A program made the position numbers and the translations under genes. Source: Desulfohalovibrio reitneri (GTDB taxonomy: Bacteria > Desulfobacterota > Desulfovibrionia > Desulfovibrionales > Desulfovibrionaceae). Taken from it: a stretch of DNA of 64,000 nt. Under the pieces are notes generated by a model, which was not told where the DNA came from, ran no database searches, and worked only from the letters and a program-made list of their open reading frames with translations. Shown piece by piece: positions 36,105-45,219 of this stretch. The DNA lies in NCBI RefSeq assembly GCF_000711295.1, contig NZ_JOMJ01000004.1, forward strand, positions 434,001 to 498,000, written 5' to 3'. Every line of letters begins with the position of its first letter. Within the stretch, counting starts at the first letter, position 1.

Positions 36105-37544
36105 ATGAACGAACAGCACGACACCTGCTCCCCCGGCTACGCCATCATCCTGGCAGGCGGTTCGGGAACCCGCCTGTGGCCCCTGTCCCGCACCCTCATG
36201 CCCAAGCAGCTCATGCCCCTGGGCGGCGACCTCTCGCTTTTGCAGCAGACCGCCGCCAGGACGCTGGAGGCCTTTCCCTCGGAGCGGGTGCTGGTGGTGA
36301 CCAACGAGGAACACGTCTTCGAGGTGCGCAAGCAGCTGGCCGAAGTGGACTCCGGTCTGCCTGACAACGTGCTGGCGGAGCCGCTTGGCCGCAATACCCT
36401 GCCCGCGGTGCTTCTCGCCCTGACCAGGGTTGACGAGCCCGGCGCCCTGGCAGCTGTCTTTCCCTCGGACCATCTGGTGGGGGACAACGGCGGCTGGAAG
36501 CATGGTCTGGGGAAAGCCTTCGATCTGGCCGAAAAGGGCTGGTTCGTCACCTTCGGCATCGAACCGAACACCCCGGAGACAGGGTACGGTTACATCCACC
36601 ACGGCCGGGAGCTGGATGACGGGGCCTTCGAGGTGGAGGGCTTCCGCGAGAAACCGGACCTGGGCACGGCCAAGGAGTACTTGGCCTCGGGCGATTATTT
36701 CTGGAACTCCGGCATGTTCGTCTTCTCCAGGGAGACTTTTCTCGAGGCGGTCGCCGAGCACCAGCCGGAGCTGGCGGCGTGGTTCGAGTCCGTGGACCCT
36801 GCCAATCCCACCGAGGACTACGCCGCCCTGCCTGACATCAGCCTGGACTACGGCATAGCCGAGAAGATCGGCCGCCAGGCGGTGGTCAAGGCCCCGTTCA
36901 ACTGGGACGACCTTGGCAACTGGGAGGCCATCTACCGCCTCTCGGACAAGGACGAGCAGGGCAACGCCACCAGCGGCGAGGTGCTGCAAAAGGGTTGCTC
37001 CGGCAGCATGCTCTTTTCCCGGGGCGGCATGCTGGCGGCCGTGGGCGTGGAGAACCTGATTGTCGTCCAGACGCGCGACGCCACCCTGGTCTGCTCCATG
37101 GACCAGGTGCAGCGCGTGCGCGAGGTGGTGGACGAACTCAAGGCGCGGGGCTCCCAGCTGGTGGAGGCGCACGTCACCGTGCACCGCCCCTGGGGCAGCT
37201 ACACCGTGCTGGAGGAGCATCCCGGCTACAAGGTCAAGCGGCTGACCGTGCTGCCCGGCGCCAGGCTGTCCGAACAGATGCACCACCACCGCAGCGAGCA
37301 CTGGGTGGTCATCCGGGGCACGGCCAAGGCCGAGGTGGACGGCGTGGAGCACCCGCTGGTGGAGAACCAGTCCATCGACATCCCCAAGGGCGGACGCCAC
37401 CGGCTGTCCAATCCCGGGAAAATGGAGGTGGAGATCATCGAGGTGCAGTCCGGCCCGTACCTGGAAGAGGACGACATCGTCCGCTTCGACGACATCTACG
37501 GCCGCACCGGCAAGGACGATGGGGAGGGGGAAGGCGGGGCCTGA
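36105..37544 (+). CDS. manC: Mannose-1-phosphate guanylyltransferase/mannose-6-phosphate isomerase
   Basis: 479 residues, bifunctional type II form. The nucleotidyltransferase domain (about 1-340) begins AIILAGGSGTRLWPLSRTL and has FREKPDLGTAKEYL and WNSGMFVFS. The C-terminal cupin isomerase domain (about 350-460) has RPWGSYTVLEEHPGYKVKRL, MHHHRSEHWVVIRG and IDIPKGGRHRLSNPG. It makes GDP-mannose, the substrate for the Gmd-Fcl pair encoded near 7 kb and for mannose-containing polysaccharides. A TTG three codons upstream is an alternative start. Confidence 0.94.
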   Translation: MNEQHDTCSPGYAIILAGGSGTRLWPLSRTLMPKQLMPLGGDLSLLQQTAARTLEAFPSERVLVVTNEEHVFEVRKQLAEVDSGLPDNVLAEPLGRNTLPAVLLALTRVDEPGALAAVFPSDHLVGDNGGWKHGLGKAFDLAEKGWFVTFGIEPNTPETGYGYIHHGRELDDGAFEVEGFREKPDLGTAKEYLASGDYFWNSGMFVFSRETFLEAVAEHQPELAAWFESVDPANPTEDYAALPDISLDYGIAEKIGRQAVVKAPFNWDDLGNWEAIYRLSDKDEQGNATSGEVLQKGCSGSMLFSRGGMLAAVGVENLIVVQTRDATLVCSMDQVQRVREVVDELKARGSQLVEAHVTVHRPWGSYTVLEEHPGYKVKRLTVLPGARLSEQMHHHRSEHWVVIRGTAKAEVDGVEHPLVENQSIDIPKGGRHRLSNPGKMEVEIIEVQSGPYLEEDDIVRFDDIYGRTGKDDGEGEGGA

Positions 37545-37749
37545 GACAGCGGCCCGGCTTTCCGACGGTGCGGATGTTTTTTTGGTTTCCGGCCGGAAAG
37601 AACTGCCTTTCCCTCCTTGCCAGGGGGGACAATGGGGAATAGAGCCGGGCGGGTAGGCGCGGGGACGCGAAACGGTCGCTGCCAGACCGGACGTTTCGCG
37701 CGACAGGGCCGCGCTTGACCTGCCAGGTCGCACCAGGGCGAATCCGACG

Positions 37750-39024
37750 ATGAAGATTCTATTTCTCTCATTCTACTTTCCGCCGTTCACCGCGCCGGGC
37801 TCGGTCCGGGCGGGGAAGATGGCGGAGTATTTTCATCGTCGCGGCCACGACGTGCGGGTGGTTACGGTGAATTCCATTCCGCTGCGCCCATCCCTGTCCA
37901 CGGACCTGCCCGAGGAGCGCTGCCTGCGTACGCCGTGGCTGGATGTCAACGCGCCCTACCATCTTTTTCGCCGGGATAGCGGCGCATCCGCCTCCGGCCC
38001 CGCGTTTGAGGGACGCGGTCTCCTGGGCCGCGTGGCCTCGGCCGGACTGGCCGCGTACAAGAAGCTGGTGCATTTTCCCGATGCCCAGGCAGGCTGGCTG
38101 CCGTGGCTTTTGAGCCGGGGCGGAGCGCTCATTGACTCCTTCCAGCCGGACTTGCTCTACGCCAGCTCTTCGCCGCCCACGTCGCTGCTGGCGGCCGCAC
38201 GCCTGACCAGGGGCAGGAACCTGCCCTGGGTGGCGGAATACCGAGACCTGTGGACCGCCAGCCATTACCATGACCGCCCCTGGCCCCTGAGCGTCCTGGA
38301 GCGGCGCATGGAGGACCGCGCCGTGTCCACCGCCTCCGGGCTGGTCAGCGTGTCCGACGACCTCACCCGCTTTCTGGCGAATCGCTACGGCAAGCCGGCG
38401 GTGACGGTTATGAACGGTTTCAGCCGGGAGGACTACCCGGACCCCGCGCCCGAGGCCAGAGCCGGACCGGACACCCTGCGCATCGTCTACACCGGCATCA
38501 TCTACCGCAACAAGCGCGACCCCTCGCCGCTGTTTGAGGCCATTAACCTGCTGGACGAAGACGAACGGAGCAGGGTGCGGGTGGATTTTTACGGCCACCG
38601 CCTGCCAGGGCTGCGGGAACTGGTCGAAAACCACGGACTGAACGGCCAGGTCTCCATCAACCAGCAGGTCTCCCACAGGGAGTCCCTGCGCATCCAGCGC
38701 GAGGCGGACGCGCTGCTGCTTTTGCTGTGGAATACCCCGGAGGAACGGGGCGTTTACACCTCCAAGCTGTTCGAGTACCTCGGCGCTCGCCGGCCCATTC
38801 TGCAAGTGGGACTGGAGCGGGGCGCGGCCGCGGACCTCATACGCGAGCGCGACGTGGGGGCGGTGAGTTCCGACCCCACGGCCATCGCGGACCTGCTGCG
38901 CGAGTGGCTGCACCGCAAGCGGGAGGGCGGCCTGCCGGACCTGCCTGAAGAGAAGGTGGCCGATTTTTCGCGGGAGAGCCAGTTCCACGTGCTGGAAGAT
39001 TTTCTCGAGGGATTGCAGGGCTGA
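37750..39024 (+). CDS. Glycosyltransferase family 4 type protein
   Basis: 424 residues with GT-B organisation: N-terminal MKILFLSFYFPPFTAPGSVR and RRGHDVRVVTVNS, a linker VAEYRDLWTASHYH, and a C-terminal half with LRIVYTGIIYRNKRDPSPLF and YTSKLFEYLGARRPILQVGL, the nucleotide-sugar site. The acceptor and donor cannot be read from the sequence. A 205-base leader separates it from manC and contains an inverted repeat (GCGAAACG/CGTTTCGC, 37667-37699). The stop overlaps the next start (TGATG). Confidence 0.85.
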   Translation: MKILFLSFYFPPFTAPGSVRAGKMAEYFHRRGHDVRVVTVNSIPLRPSLSTDLPEERCLRTPWLDVNAPYHLFRRDSGASASGPAFEGRGLLGRVASAGLAAYKKLVHFPDAQAGWLPWLLSRGGALIDSFQPDLLYASSSPPTSLLAAARLTRGRNLPWVAEYRDLWTASHYHDRPWPLSVLERRMEDRAVSTASGLVSVSDDLTRFLANRYGKPAVTVMNGFSREDYPDPAPEARAGPDTLRIVYTGIIYRNKRDPSPLFEAINLLDEDERSRVRVDFYGHRLPGLRELVENHGLNGQVSINQQVSHRESLRIQREADALLLLLWNTPEERGVYTSKLFEYLGARRPILQVGLERGAAADLIRERDVGAVSSDPTAIADLLREWLHRKREGGLPDLPEEKVADFSRESQFHVLEDFLEGLQG

Positions 39025-40397
39025 TGCCCCAGGGCTTTTTGTCCAATACCTGTACTGGAAGCGAGGCCCGGGGGGTGTCCGGGGCCGTTCATCGCGATGC
39101 AGCGGCTGGGGACTGGCGGTCCCTGGCGCTGCTGCTTGCGCTGGCCCTGGGACTGCAGGTCCTCGTGACCCTGCCTGTGGGCCTCTCGGGTCTGCGTGTG
39201 GCGGCTTCCGACCTGGCGCTGCCGTTCGTGGCGGCAGCCTGCGCCACGTGGGCCTGGGCGTGGGGAAGGCCTTTGCCCCGCCTGGAAAGTCCGGCGATCT
39301 GGCGTTGGTTCATCGGCGCGGGGTGCGTGCTGACTCTTGGTCTGGTTATCTCCTGGTGGCGGCTGGATGAGTTGATCCCATGGGCGCTGTGGAACCGCTG
39401 GATCGGTTTCGGCGTGCTCGTGGTCTATTTTCTCGCCGGGGCCTGGATGGGCAACCTGTTCCAGCGGTCAACCCTGCGGAACGGCCTCCGCGTGCTTCTT
39501 CTCTTCGCGGCAGTTAGCGTGATTTGGTCCTCGGTGCCGTACGTGGCCTACATCTTGGAAATGAAGAATGGTCTTTTTAGAATGCAGGGTTGGCTGGTCA
39601 ACCCAAACGCCTTCGGCTGCGCCCTGGCCTTCTTCGCCCTGCTGCATCTTGCTTTCCGGGGAAAGGAACGGCTGTTCCCCCGTTGGCTTGATTTCTCGGT
39701 TTCCGCCGTCCTGCTGACCGGCGTTGTCCTAAGCGGATCCAGGAGCGCCTGGCTTGGGCTGGCGGCCGGGGCGGTCTTCCTTCTCTGCGCGCGGTTTTCC
39801 GGCCGGATGCTGCTGCGGCTGGCCGTCTCGGGGCTGCTTGGCGGAATCCTGGTGCTGGGGCTGCACGTGGTTCCCAACATGGCGGGAAAACAGCAGCAGG
39901 ATGATGACGCCGGCGGAAAGATGGGCATTTCCCGAAGCGACGGCAGGGCGGTCTACATCACCCGGGGCGGTATCGTTTTCGACGGCGGGGTGCGGCACAG
40001 GCTACGTCTCATGAGCAAGGCGATGAACTATTGGCGGAAAGCTCCGCTACTGGGCAATGGGCTGGGGTATTTTCTGGCCAGGGAGCGTCAAGGTCGGGAC
40101 GACACCCCGAACACCCTGCACAACACAGCGCTTTGGCTGATCACTGAACTCGGGCTTGTGGGGCTGACGGTCTTTCTCGGTCTGTTCGTCCAGGTGGTGC
40201 GTGTGCTCCTGGCCAAGGGAAGGGAACCACCCAGCTTCGATTCCCATCTGGCGCTTGGCGCGGCCGCCGCCGTGGTGTGCATGGCCGCGGCCAGCGCAGG
40301 CACCGACCTGCTTTACCAGCGCCATTTGTGGTGGCTGGCCGGGCTGGCCCTGGCCGTTCCGGCCGCGAGGCTTTCCACCAGGCCGGAAATCGGCTAG
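39024..40397 (+). CDS. O-antigen ligase/polymerase family membrane protein
   Basis: 457 residues with about 10-12 membrane helices and the Wzy_C/WaaL pattern: a long periplasmic loop (about 290-350) and then NTLHNTALWLITELGLVGLT, the characteristic His block. Such proteins ligate O-polysaccharide to lipid A core or polymerise repeat units; sequence reading cannot decide which. It overlaps the glycosyltransferase stop and precedes a flippase by 45 bases. Confidence 0.8.
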   Translation: MPQGFLSNTCTGSEARGVSGAVHRDAAAGDWRSLALLLALALGLQVLVTLPVGLSGLRVAASDLALPFVAAACATWAWAWGRPLPRLESPAIWRWFIGAGCVLTLGLVISWWRLDELIPWALWNRWIGFGVLVVYFLAGAWMGNLFQRSTLRNGLRVLLLFAAVSVIWSSVPYVAYILEMKNGLFRMQGWLVNPNAFGCALAFFALLHLAFRGKERLFPRWLDFSVSAVLLTGVVLSGSRSAWLGLAAGAVFLLCARFSGRMLLRLAVSGLLGGILVLGLHVVPNMAGKQQQDDDAGGKMGISRSDGRAVYITRGGIVFDGGVRHRLRLMSKAMNYWRKAPLLGNGLGYFLARERQGRDDTPNTLHNTALWLITELGLVGLTVFLGLFVQVVRVLLAKGREPPSFDSHLALGAAAAVVCMAAASAGTDLLYQRHLWWLAGLALAVPAARLSTRPEIG

Positions 40398-40442
40398 TCG
40401 GCTGCCGAGGGGCGGATCGCAGGCCCCGCAGCGAGTCCGTAC

Positions 40443-41720
40443 ATGTTTCGCATAATGCGCTTCGCCCAGCAGCAGATCGCCGCCCTGCCTTTCGGCACCA
40501 TGCCGGTGCTGCTCTGCACCATGGGGGCGCAAGCCCTGCTGCTGCTGGGCACGCCGCTTCTTACCCGTCTCTACACCCCGGCTGAATACGGCGGCTTCGC
40601 CATCTTCCTCTCCCTGACCGGCGTTCTGGGCGTGGCCTCCTGCCTGCGCCTGGAGCAGGCGGTCATGCTGCCCCGCTCTCCGCGAAGGCTTCGCGGCCTC
40701 ACGGCCGCCTCGTCGGTCCTTTGCCTGGCCGTCGCTTGCCTGGTGCTGGCCGGGGTGGCGTTGCTGACTGTTGCTGCCGAGTGGCGAACCTGGTTTTGGC
40801 TACTGCCGGCCGGGGTGCTGCTGCGTGGGCTGACGCAACTGCTGCAAGTCATGGCCAATCGCCGCAGGCTGGTTCGCCTGATGGGCATTTCCCGCATGGG
40901 CATGGCTGTCGCAACCCTGGGGTCCCAGGCTGTGTTGGCCTTGACGGGGCTGGGCGCGATGGGCTTGGCGGGAGGGTATGTTGCAGGGCAGGCCCTCGGC
41001 GTCGGGGTGCTCTGCCTGGGGGTGGGCGGGGAACTCATCCGCGCCCTGGCGGCCTCGAACCGGCTCGGCATGCTGGCGGCGGTGCGGCGCTACCGCCGCT
41101 TCGCGCTCCTGGAGGCACCTGGCGCGCTTCTGAACGCCGCGGCCGTGGAGATCCCAGTCATCCTGGCGGCGGCCTTCTTCGGCGATTCCCAGGCCGGTCA
41201 ATACGCCCTGGCCGCGCGCGCATCCACTTTCCCCGCGGGCCTGCTTTCCATGAGCGCCGGGCAGATGTTCTACCGCGAGGCGGTGGCGGACGTCAGGCGC
41301 ATGGGGCGCATCGGCCAGCCTCTCTTCCGCATGGTGCGGTTCAGTCTTGTGGTCGGCGTTCCCGGCTATCTGCTGCTCGCCTTGCTGGCTCCGTGGCTGT
41401 TCGGCCCGGTCTTTGGGGCGGAATGGACCGAAGCGGGGCGGGTCACGGCAGTGCTGGCCCCGGCCTGTCTGCTGATGTTCGTGGCCGGTCCAGTATCCAC
41501 CAGTTTCGCCGCTTTTGAGCGGCAGGACCTGCTGCTGCGCTACCATGGGGCGGCAGTACTGGTCGCCCTTGTTGGTTTCGGGGCGGGACAGTACATGGGC
41601 GGACTGCTTTGGGCCACGGCCCTGTTTTCCGCGTTCCAGGCCATGCGCTACGCGGCCATGCTGGTTTCCATCCGCAGTCTTAACCGAACCGGAGCGAACG
41701 AAGAAAGGAAAGTGGGATGA
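40443..41720 (+). CDS. Wzx-like polysaccharide flippase
   Basis: 425 residues with about 12 membrane helices. The N-terminal block LLLLGTPLLTRLYTPAEYGG, followed by FAIFLSLTGVLGVASCLRLE, is the signature of MOP-superfamily polysaccharide exporters. It likely flips undecaprenyl-linked repeat units to the periplasm, acting with the O-antigen ligase/polymerase upstream and the WecA-type transferase at 48 kb. It overlaps gmhB by ATGA. Confidence 0.85.
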   Translation: MFRIMRFAQQQIAALPFGTMPVLLCTMGAQALLLLGTPLLTRLYTPAEYGGFAIFLSLTGVLGVASCLRLEQAVMLPRSPRRLRGLTAASSVLCLAVACLVLAGVALLTVAAEWRTWFWLLPAGVLLRGLTQLLQVMANRRRLVRLMGISRMGMAVATLGSQAVLALTGLGAMGLAGGYVAGQALGVGVLCLGVGGELIRALAASNRLGMLAAVRRYRRFALLEAPGALLNAAAVEIPVILAAAFFGDSQAGQYALAARASTFPAGLLSMSAGQMFYREAVADVRRMGRIGQPLFRMVRFSLVVGVPGYLLLALLAPWLFGPVFGAEWTEAGRVTAVLAPACLLMFVAGPVSTSFAAFERQDLLLRYHGAAVLVALVGFGAGQYMGGLLWATALFSAFQAMRYAAMLVSIRSLNRTGANEERKVG

Positions 41721-42286
41721 GCGGAGAGAAATCACAAGGGCAGGGGTGCCTGAAGCTTTTTTTCACCGACCCCGGGGGCGCGGCGCGTCCGGCCGCCTTT
41801 CTGGATCGCGACGGCGTGCTCAATGAGGACACCGGCTACGTGCACCGCCCCGAGGACTTCCAGTGGAAACCGGGGGCGCGGGAGGCGGTCCGCCTGCTCA
41901 ACCAGCGCGGCTACTGGGTGCTGCTGGTGACCAACCAGTCCGGCATCGCCAGGGGGTATTACGGGCCTGAAGAATTGATCGAGTTAAGCCGCTGGATGCA
42001 GGATGAGCTGGCCGCGGCCGGGGCCCGCCTGGACGCTGTCTACGCCTGCCCGCACCACCCTGAAAAGGGCAGGGGAGACTATGGCCGGGTGTGTTCCTGC
42101 CGCAAACCGGGTCCAGGGCTTCTGCGGGAAGCGATGACCGATTATCCTATCGATCCCACGGGAAGCTTCCTGGTGGGGGACTCCGAGCGCGACCTTGAGG
42201 CGGCGCGAAACGCCGGAGTGGCGGGCTTCTTGTATGAAGGGGGGGACGTGGAGAGTCTTGTGCTGGCCTGCCTGTCAAGCGTATGA
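41717..42286 (+). CDS. gmhB: D-glycero-D-manno-heptose 1,7-bisphosphate phosphatase
   Basis: 189 residues, HAD-IIIA. The nucleophile motif is FLDRDGVLNEDTGYVHRPED, then LLVTNQSGIARGYYGPEEL. The zinc loop is CPHHPEKGRGDYGRVCSCRK, and FLVGDSERDLEAARNAG completes the Mg site. It removes the C7 phosphate in ADP-heptose synthesis for lipopolysaccharide core. About 25 extra residues precede the catalytic domain. It closes the polysaccharide operon. Confidence 0.9.
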   Translation: MSGEKSQGQGCLKLFFTDPGGAARPAAFLDRDGVLNEDTGYVHRPEDFQWKPGAREAVRLLNQRGYWVLLVTNQSGIARGYYGPEELIELSRWMQDELAAAGARLDAVYACPHHPEKGRGDYGRVCSCRKPGPGLLREAMTDYPIDPTGSFLVGDSERDLEAARNAGVAGFLYEGGDVESLVLACLSSV

Positions 42287-42395
42287 CGGCCTTGCGCGCG
42301 GGACCGGTCAGGGGGCTGTTTTCGGCCAATATACCATACCGTTTTTTTTGGAAATACACCCTCGCCGCACAGCCTGTGAAAAATTTCCTAAGACC

Positions 42396-42423
42396 TTGAC
42401 ACCCTTTTCGCCTTGAGGATAAG
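42396..42423 (+). promoter_or_regulatory. Candidate sigma-70 promoter for the qrc operon
   Basis: TTGACA (42396-42401), a 16-base spacer and GATAAG (42418-42423) lie 61 bases before the qrcA start. The -35 is perfect and the -10 has 4 of 6 consensus bases. Confidence 0.5.
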
Positions 42424-42484
42424 AGGGTCCTGGTTTTACGCGGATGGACCTCCTGGATTTCACGTTCGACAACGAGGCGAGGGT

Positions 42485-43045
42485 ATGGACCGTTCAAGAC
42501 GATCTGAGCAGGGGGGAATCGCCTTCCTCCTCCTGGGGCTGTTGCTGGGCCTGGGATTCGGCTGGTTCGTCTTCCCGCAACTGCTGTTTAGCGAGGAGAC
42601 GCAGCCGGTCCAATTCAGTCACCGTGTCCACATGGAAGATGTGGGCATGGCGTGCGACGAGTGCCACTATTACCGGGAGGACGGCTCCTTCAACGGGTAC
42701 CCCTCCAACGAAGAGTGCGCCATGTGCCACTTCGCGCCCACTGGTGGCGACAGAGAGGCCGATAAGGCCATCGACCACTTCGTCACCGAGTACTACGAAA
42801 AAGGCGTCGAGGTGCCCTGGGTCACCTACCAGGAACAGCCAGACAATGTGTACTTCTCGCACATCGCCCATGACGGCTGGGACTGCGCCGAGTGCCACCC
42901 GGACATAGGCAACGCGGACGATTCCCCGAAGGCCTACCGCAATCGGCTGACCGGCTACACCAAGACCACCATGAAGATGTGGGAGTGCGAACGCTGCCAC
43001 GCCCGTAGCGGCGTCAGCAACGCCTGCTACGTCTGCCACAAATAG
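42485..43045 (+). CDS. qrcA: QrcA, multiheme cytochrome c subunit of menaquinone reductase
   Basis: 186 residues with an N-terminal signal-anchor (about 11-37, GIAFLLLGLLLGLGFGWFVF) and five visible CxxCH heme sites (CDECH, CAMCH, CAECH, CERCH, CYVCH). In sulfate reducers the Qrc complex takes electrons from type I cytochrome c3, reduced by periplasmic hydrogenases and formate dehydrogenases, and passes them to menaquinone. QrcA is the entry point. D. vulgaris QrcA is described as six-heme, so one heme here would need a non-standard site or is missing. Start chosen at MDRSRRSEQ, with GAGGG upstream. Confidence 0.93.
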   Translation: MDRSRRSEQGGIAFLLLGLLLGLGFGWFVFPQLLFSEETQPVQFSHRVHMEDVGMACDECHYYREDGSFNGYPSNEECAMCHFAPTGGDREADKAIDHFVTEYYEKGVEVPWVTYQEQPDNVYFSHIAHDGWDCAECHPDIGNADDSPKAYRNRLTGYTKTTMKMWECERCHARSGVSNACYVCHK

Positions 43046-43056
43046 GGGGCTGCACC

Positions 43057-45201
43057 ATGAGCGTTACTCGCAGAGCCATCCTCTTCGCGCTGGGCGCTGG
43101 GGCGGGCGTGACCTTCAGCCCCCTTGCCTGGAAGCTGACCGACGACATCTCCATCTGGACCCAGAACTGGCCCTGGATCCCCCGCCTGCAATACGGCCCC
43201 ATCGGAGAGAAACCCGCCCTGTCCAAGCTGATCCAGTCCGGCGCGCCCATCAAGGTGGCCACTGCCGGGGAGCGGCCCATTACGGTCAAGGGCAACCCCG
43301 ACAATCCGCTTTCCAAGGGAAGCATTCCCTCGCTGCCCGCCTCCGAGGTGCAGATGCTCTACAAGCCCGCCCGCGTGCAGGGGCCGTTGAAAAAGAGCGG
43401 CGAGGGCTTCGAGTCCATCTCCTGGGACGAGGCGGAGAAGCTCCTGGCCGACAGGATGCGCAAGGCCGGGGCTTCCACGGCCATGATCTCCGGCGACGAA
43501 ACCGGCACGGCCAACGAGGTCTTTTCCTCGGTGGTGCGCGGGTTGGGCTCGGACGACTACTACGTCATGCCCAGCGAGCATCACTTGGCGGCCGTGGCTT
43601 GGCACAGGCACATGGGAGGGCGGGGACACCCCGGCTTCGACATCGACAACGCCGACCACGTCCTCTTCCTGGGGCCCGACGCCCTGGAGTGCTGGGGCAC
43701 CCCGACCCGCACCGCCAGCGCCTTTGAATCGAGCCATCCCACCGCGCACAAGCCCACCGCCGCGTGGGCCTACTGCGGTCCGGTCAAGAACCGCACCGCT
43801 TCGGTCTGCGATGCCTACCACCCCGCGCCTCCGGGAGCCGAGGCCGCCGTGGCCATGGGCATCGCCTATCATCTCATGGAGATGGGCCGCAGTGTGGACG
43901 CCCCCGACTTCGGCGCCTTCCGCTCCCTGGTCATGAGCAAGTTCACACCCAGCCAGGTGGAACGCTCCACCGGGGTCTCCGCCGACACCCTCAAGAAGGC
44001 CGCGCAGTCCCTGGCCCGCGCCCGCAGGCCCCTGGTGGTCATGGGCAGCGTCACCGGCCAAGGCGGCGAACCCGCGGCCTTCGTGGCCGGCATGGCCGTG
44101 AACCTGCTGCTCGGCAACCTGGGCAAGCCCGGCGGCCTGCGGCCTGTGCCGGAACAGCCCGCGGTGGTGCCCGGCGGCATGACCCGCTCCGAGTTGATGG
44201 CCACAGACGTGGTGGCTTGGCTGAAACGGGTGGGCAAGGGCGAGAAGCCCGCGCCGGAGTTGCTGCTGGTCTACGAGGCCAACCCCCGTTACGCCCTGCC
44301 CGAGGCCGAGGCCATGGGCGAGGCGCTGGACAAGGCGGGCTTCACCGTCAGCTTCTCCTCCTTCATGGACGAGACCGCGGCCAAGGCGGACCTCATTCTG
44401 CCCAACCCCATGTCCCTGGAGCGTCAGGACGACCTGATGACCCCTTACGGTTCGGCCTTCGCCTCCTACACCCTTGGCCGTCCCGTGACCGCTCCGGTGA
44501 AGGATGCCAAGCCGACCACCGACCTCTTCCTCTCCCTGGCCGGCAAGTTGGGGCAGAATCCCGGGTTCAAGGACTTCGCCGCCGTTCTCGCGGGCAGGGC
44601 CGAATCCCTGGGCGCCATGGGCGGCTACATCTCCGGCGGGAAAGACCCGGCCGAGGCCATCATGGCCGGTTCCCAGCCCTCCGGCGGCGATCTGGCCAAG
44701 GGGCTGGAAGCGGGAAGGGCCTGGCTGCACACGGCCCCGGTCGCCCAAACCGGCCTCTCCCTGGCGACTGACGTTCTGGCCGAGGGCGCGGCCTACACCA
44801 AACCCTCTGGCGGTTCGCTGGCCCTGGCTCCGCAGAAGCACCTCAACGTGGGCACCGGTTCCATGGCCATCCCCGGATTCAACCTGCCCACCCTCCGCGA
44901 TGAAGAGTTGCAGAACGGCAAAATGGCCGTCTTCATGTGTTCGGAAACGGCCAAGCTGGCCGGCGTCACCAAGGGCGACCCCGTCACCCTGTCCAACGAC
45001 GCCGGCTCCGTCAGCGGCTACGCGCTCATAGACGAAACGGTCATGCCCGGCGTGGTCTCCGCCCCCTTGGGCTTCGGCCACACCCACTGGGACGAGTTCT
45101 CCGCTGGCCGCGGCGACAACGTGAACAAGGTGCTCACGGTGTCGGAGGCCAACGGTCTGACCTCCTGGAACCGGGTGTCGGTCAAGGTTGCGAAAAGCTA
45201 A
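43057..45201 (+). CDS. qrcB: QrcB, molybdopterin-oxidoreductase-like subunit
   Basis: 714 residues of the DMSO-reductase superfamily. The N terminus (SVTRRAILFALGAGAG) has a twin-arginine-like pair and a hydrophobic stretch, fitting Tat export or membrane anchoring. The body has VQGPLKKSGEGFESISWDEA and the C-terminal MopB domain (PTLRDEELQNGKMAVFMCSE and FGHTHWDEFSAGRG). In described Qrc complexes this subunit lacks molybdenum and Fe-S cofactors. Consistently, I see no N-terminal Cys cluster here. It lies 11 bases after qrcA. Confidence 0.93.
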   Translation: MSVTRRAILFALGAGAGVTFSPLAWKLTDDISIWTQNWPWIPRLQYGPIGEKPALSKLIQSGAPIKVATAGERPITVKGNPDNPLSKGSIPSLPASEVQMLYKPARVQGPLKKSGEGFESISWDEAEKLLADRMRKAGASTAMISGDETGTANEVFSSVVRGLGSDDYYVMPSEHHLAAVAWHRHMGGRGHPGFDIDNADHVLFLGPDALECWGTPTRTASAFESSHPTAHKPTAAWAYCGPVKNRTASVCDAYHPAPPGAEAAVAMGIAYHLMEMGRSVDAPDFGAFRSLVMSKFTPSQVERSTGVSADTLKKAAQSLARARRPLVVMGSVTGQGGEPAAFVAGMAVNLLLGNLGKPGGLRPVPEQPAVVPGGMTRSELMATDVVAWLKRVGKGEKPAPELLLVYEANPRYALPEAEAMGEALDKAGFTVSFSSFMDETAAKADLILPNPMSLERQDDLMTPYGSAFASYTLGRPVTAPVKDAKPTTDLFLSLAGKLGQNPGFKDFAAVLAGRAESLGAMGGYISGGKDPAEAIMAGSQPSGGDLAKGLEAGRAWLHTAPVAQTGLSLATDVLAEGAAYTKPSGGSLALAPQKHLNVGTGSMAIPGFNLPTLRDEELQNGKMAVFMCSETAKLAGVTKGDPVTLSNDAGSVSGYALIDETVMPGVVSAPLGFGHTHWDEFSAGRGDNVNKVLTVSEANGLTSWNRVSVKVAKS

Positions 45202-45219
45202 GCAAGGACAGGGCAGAAC

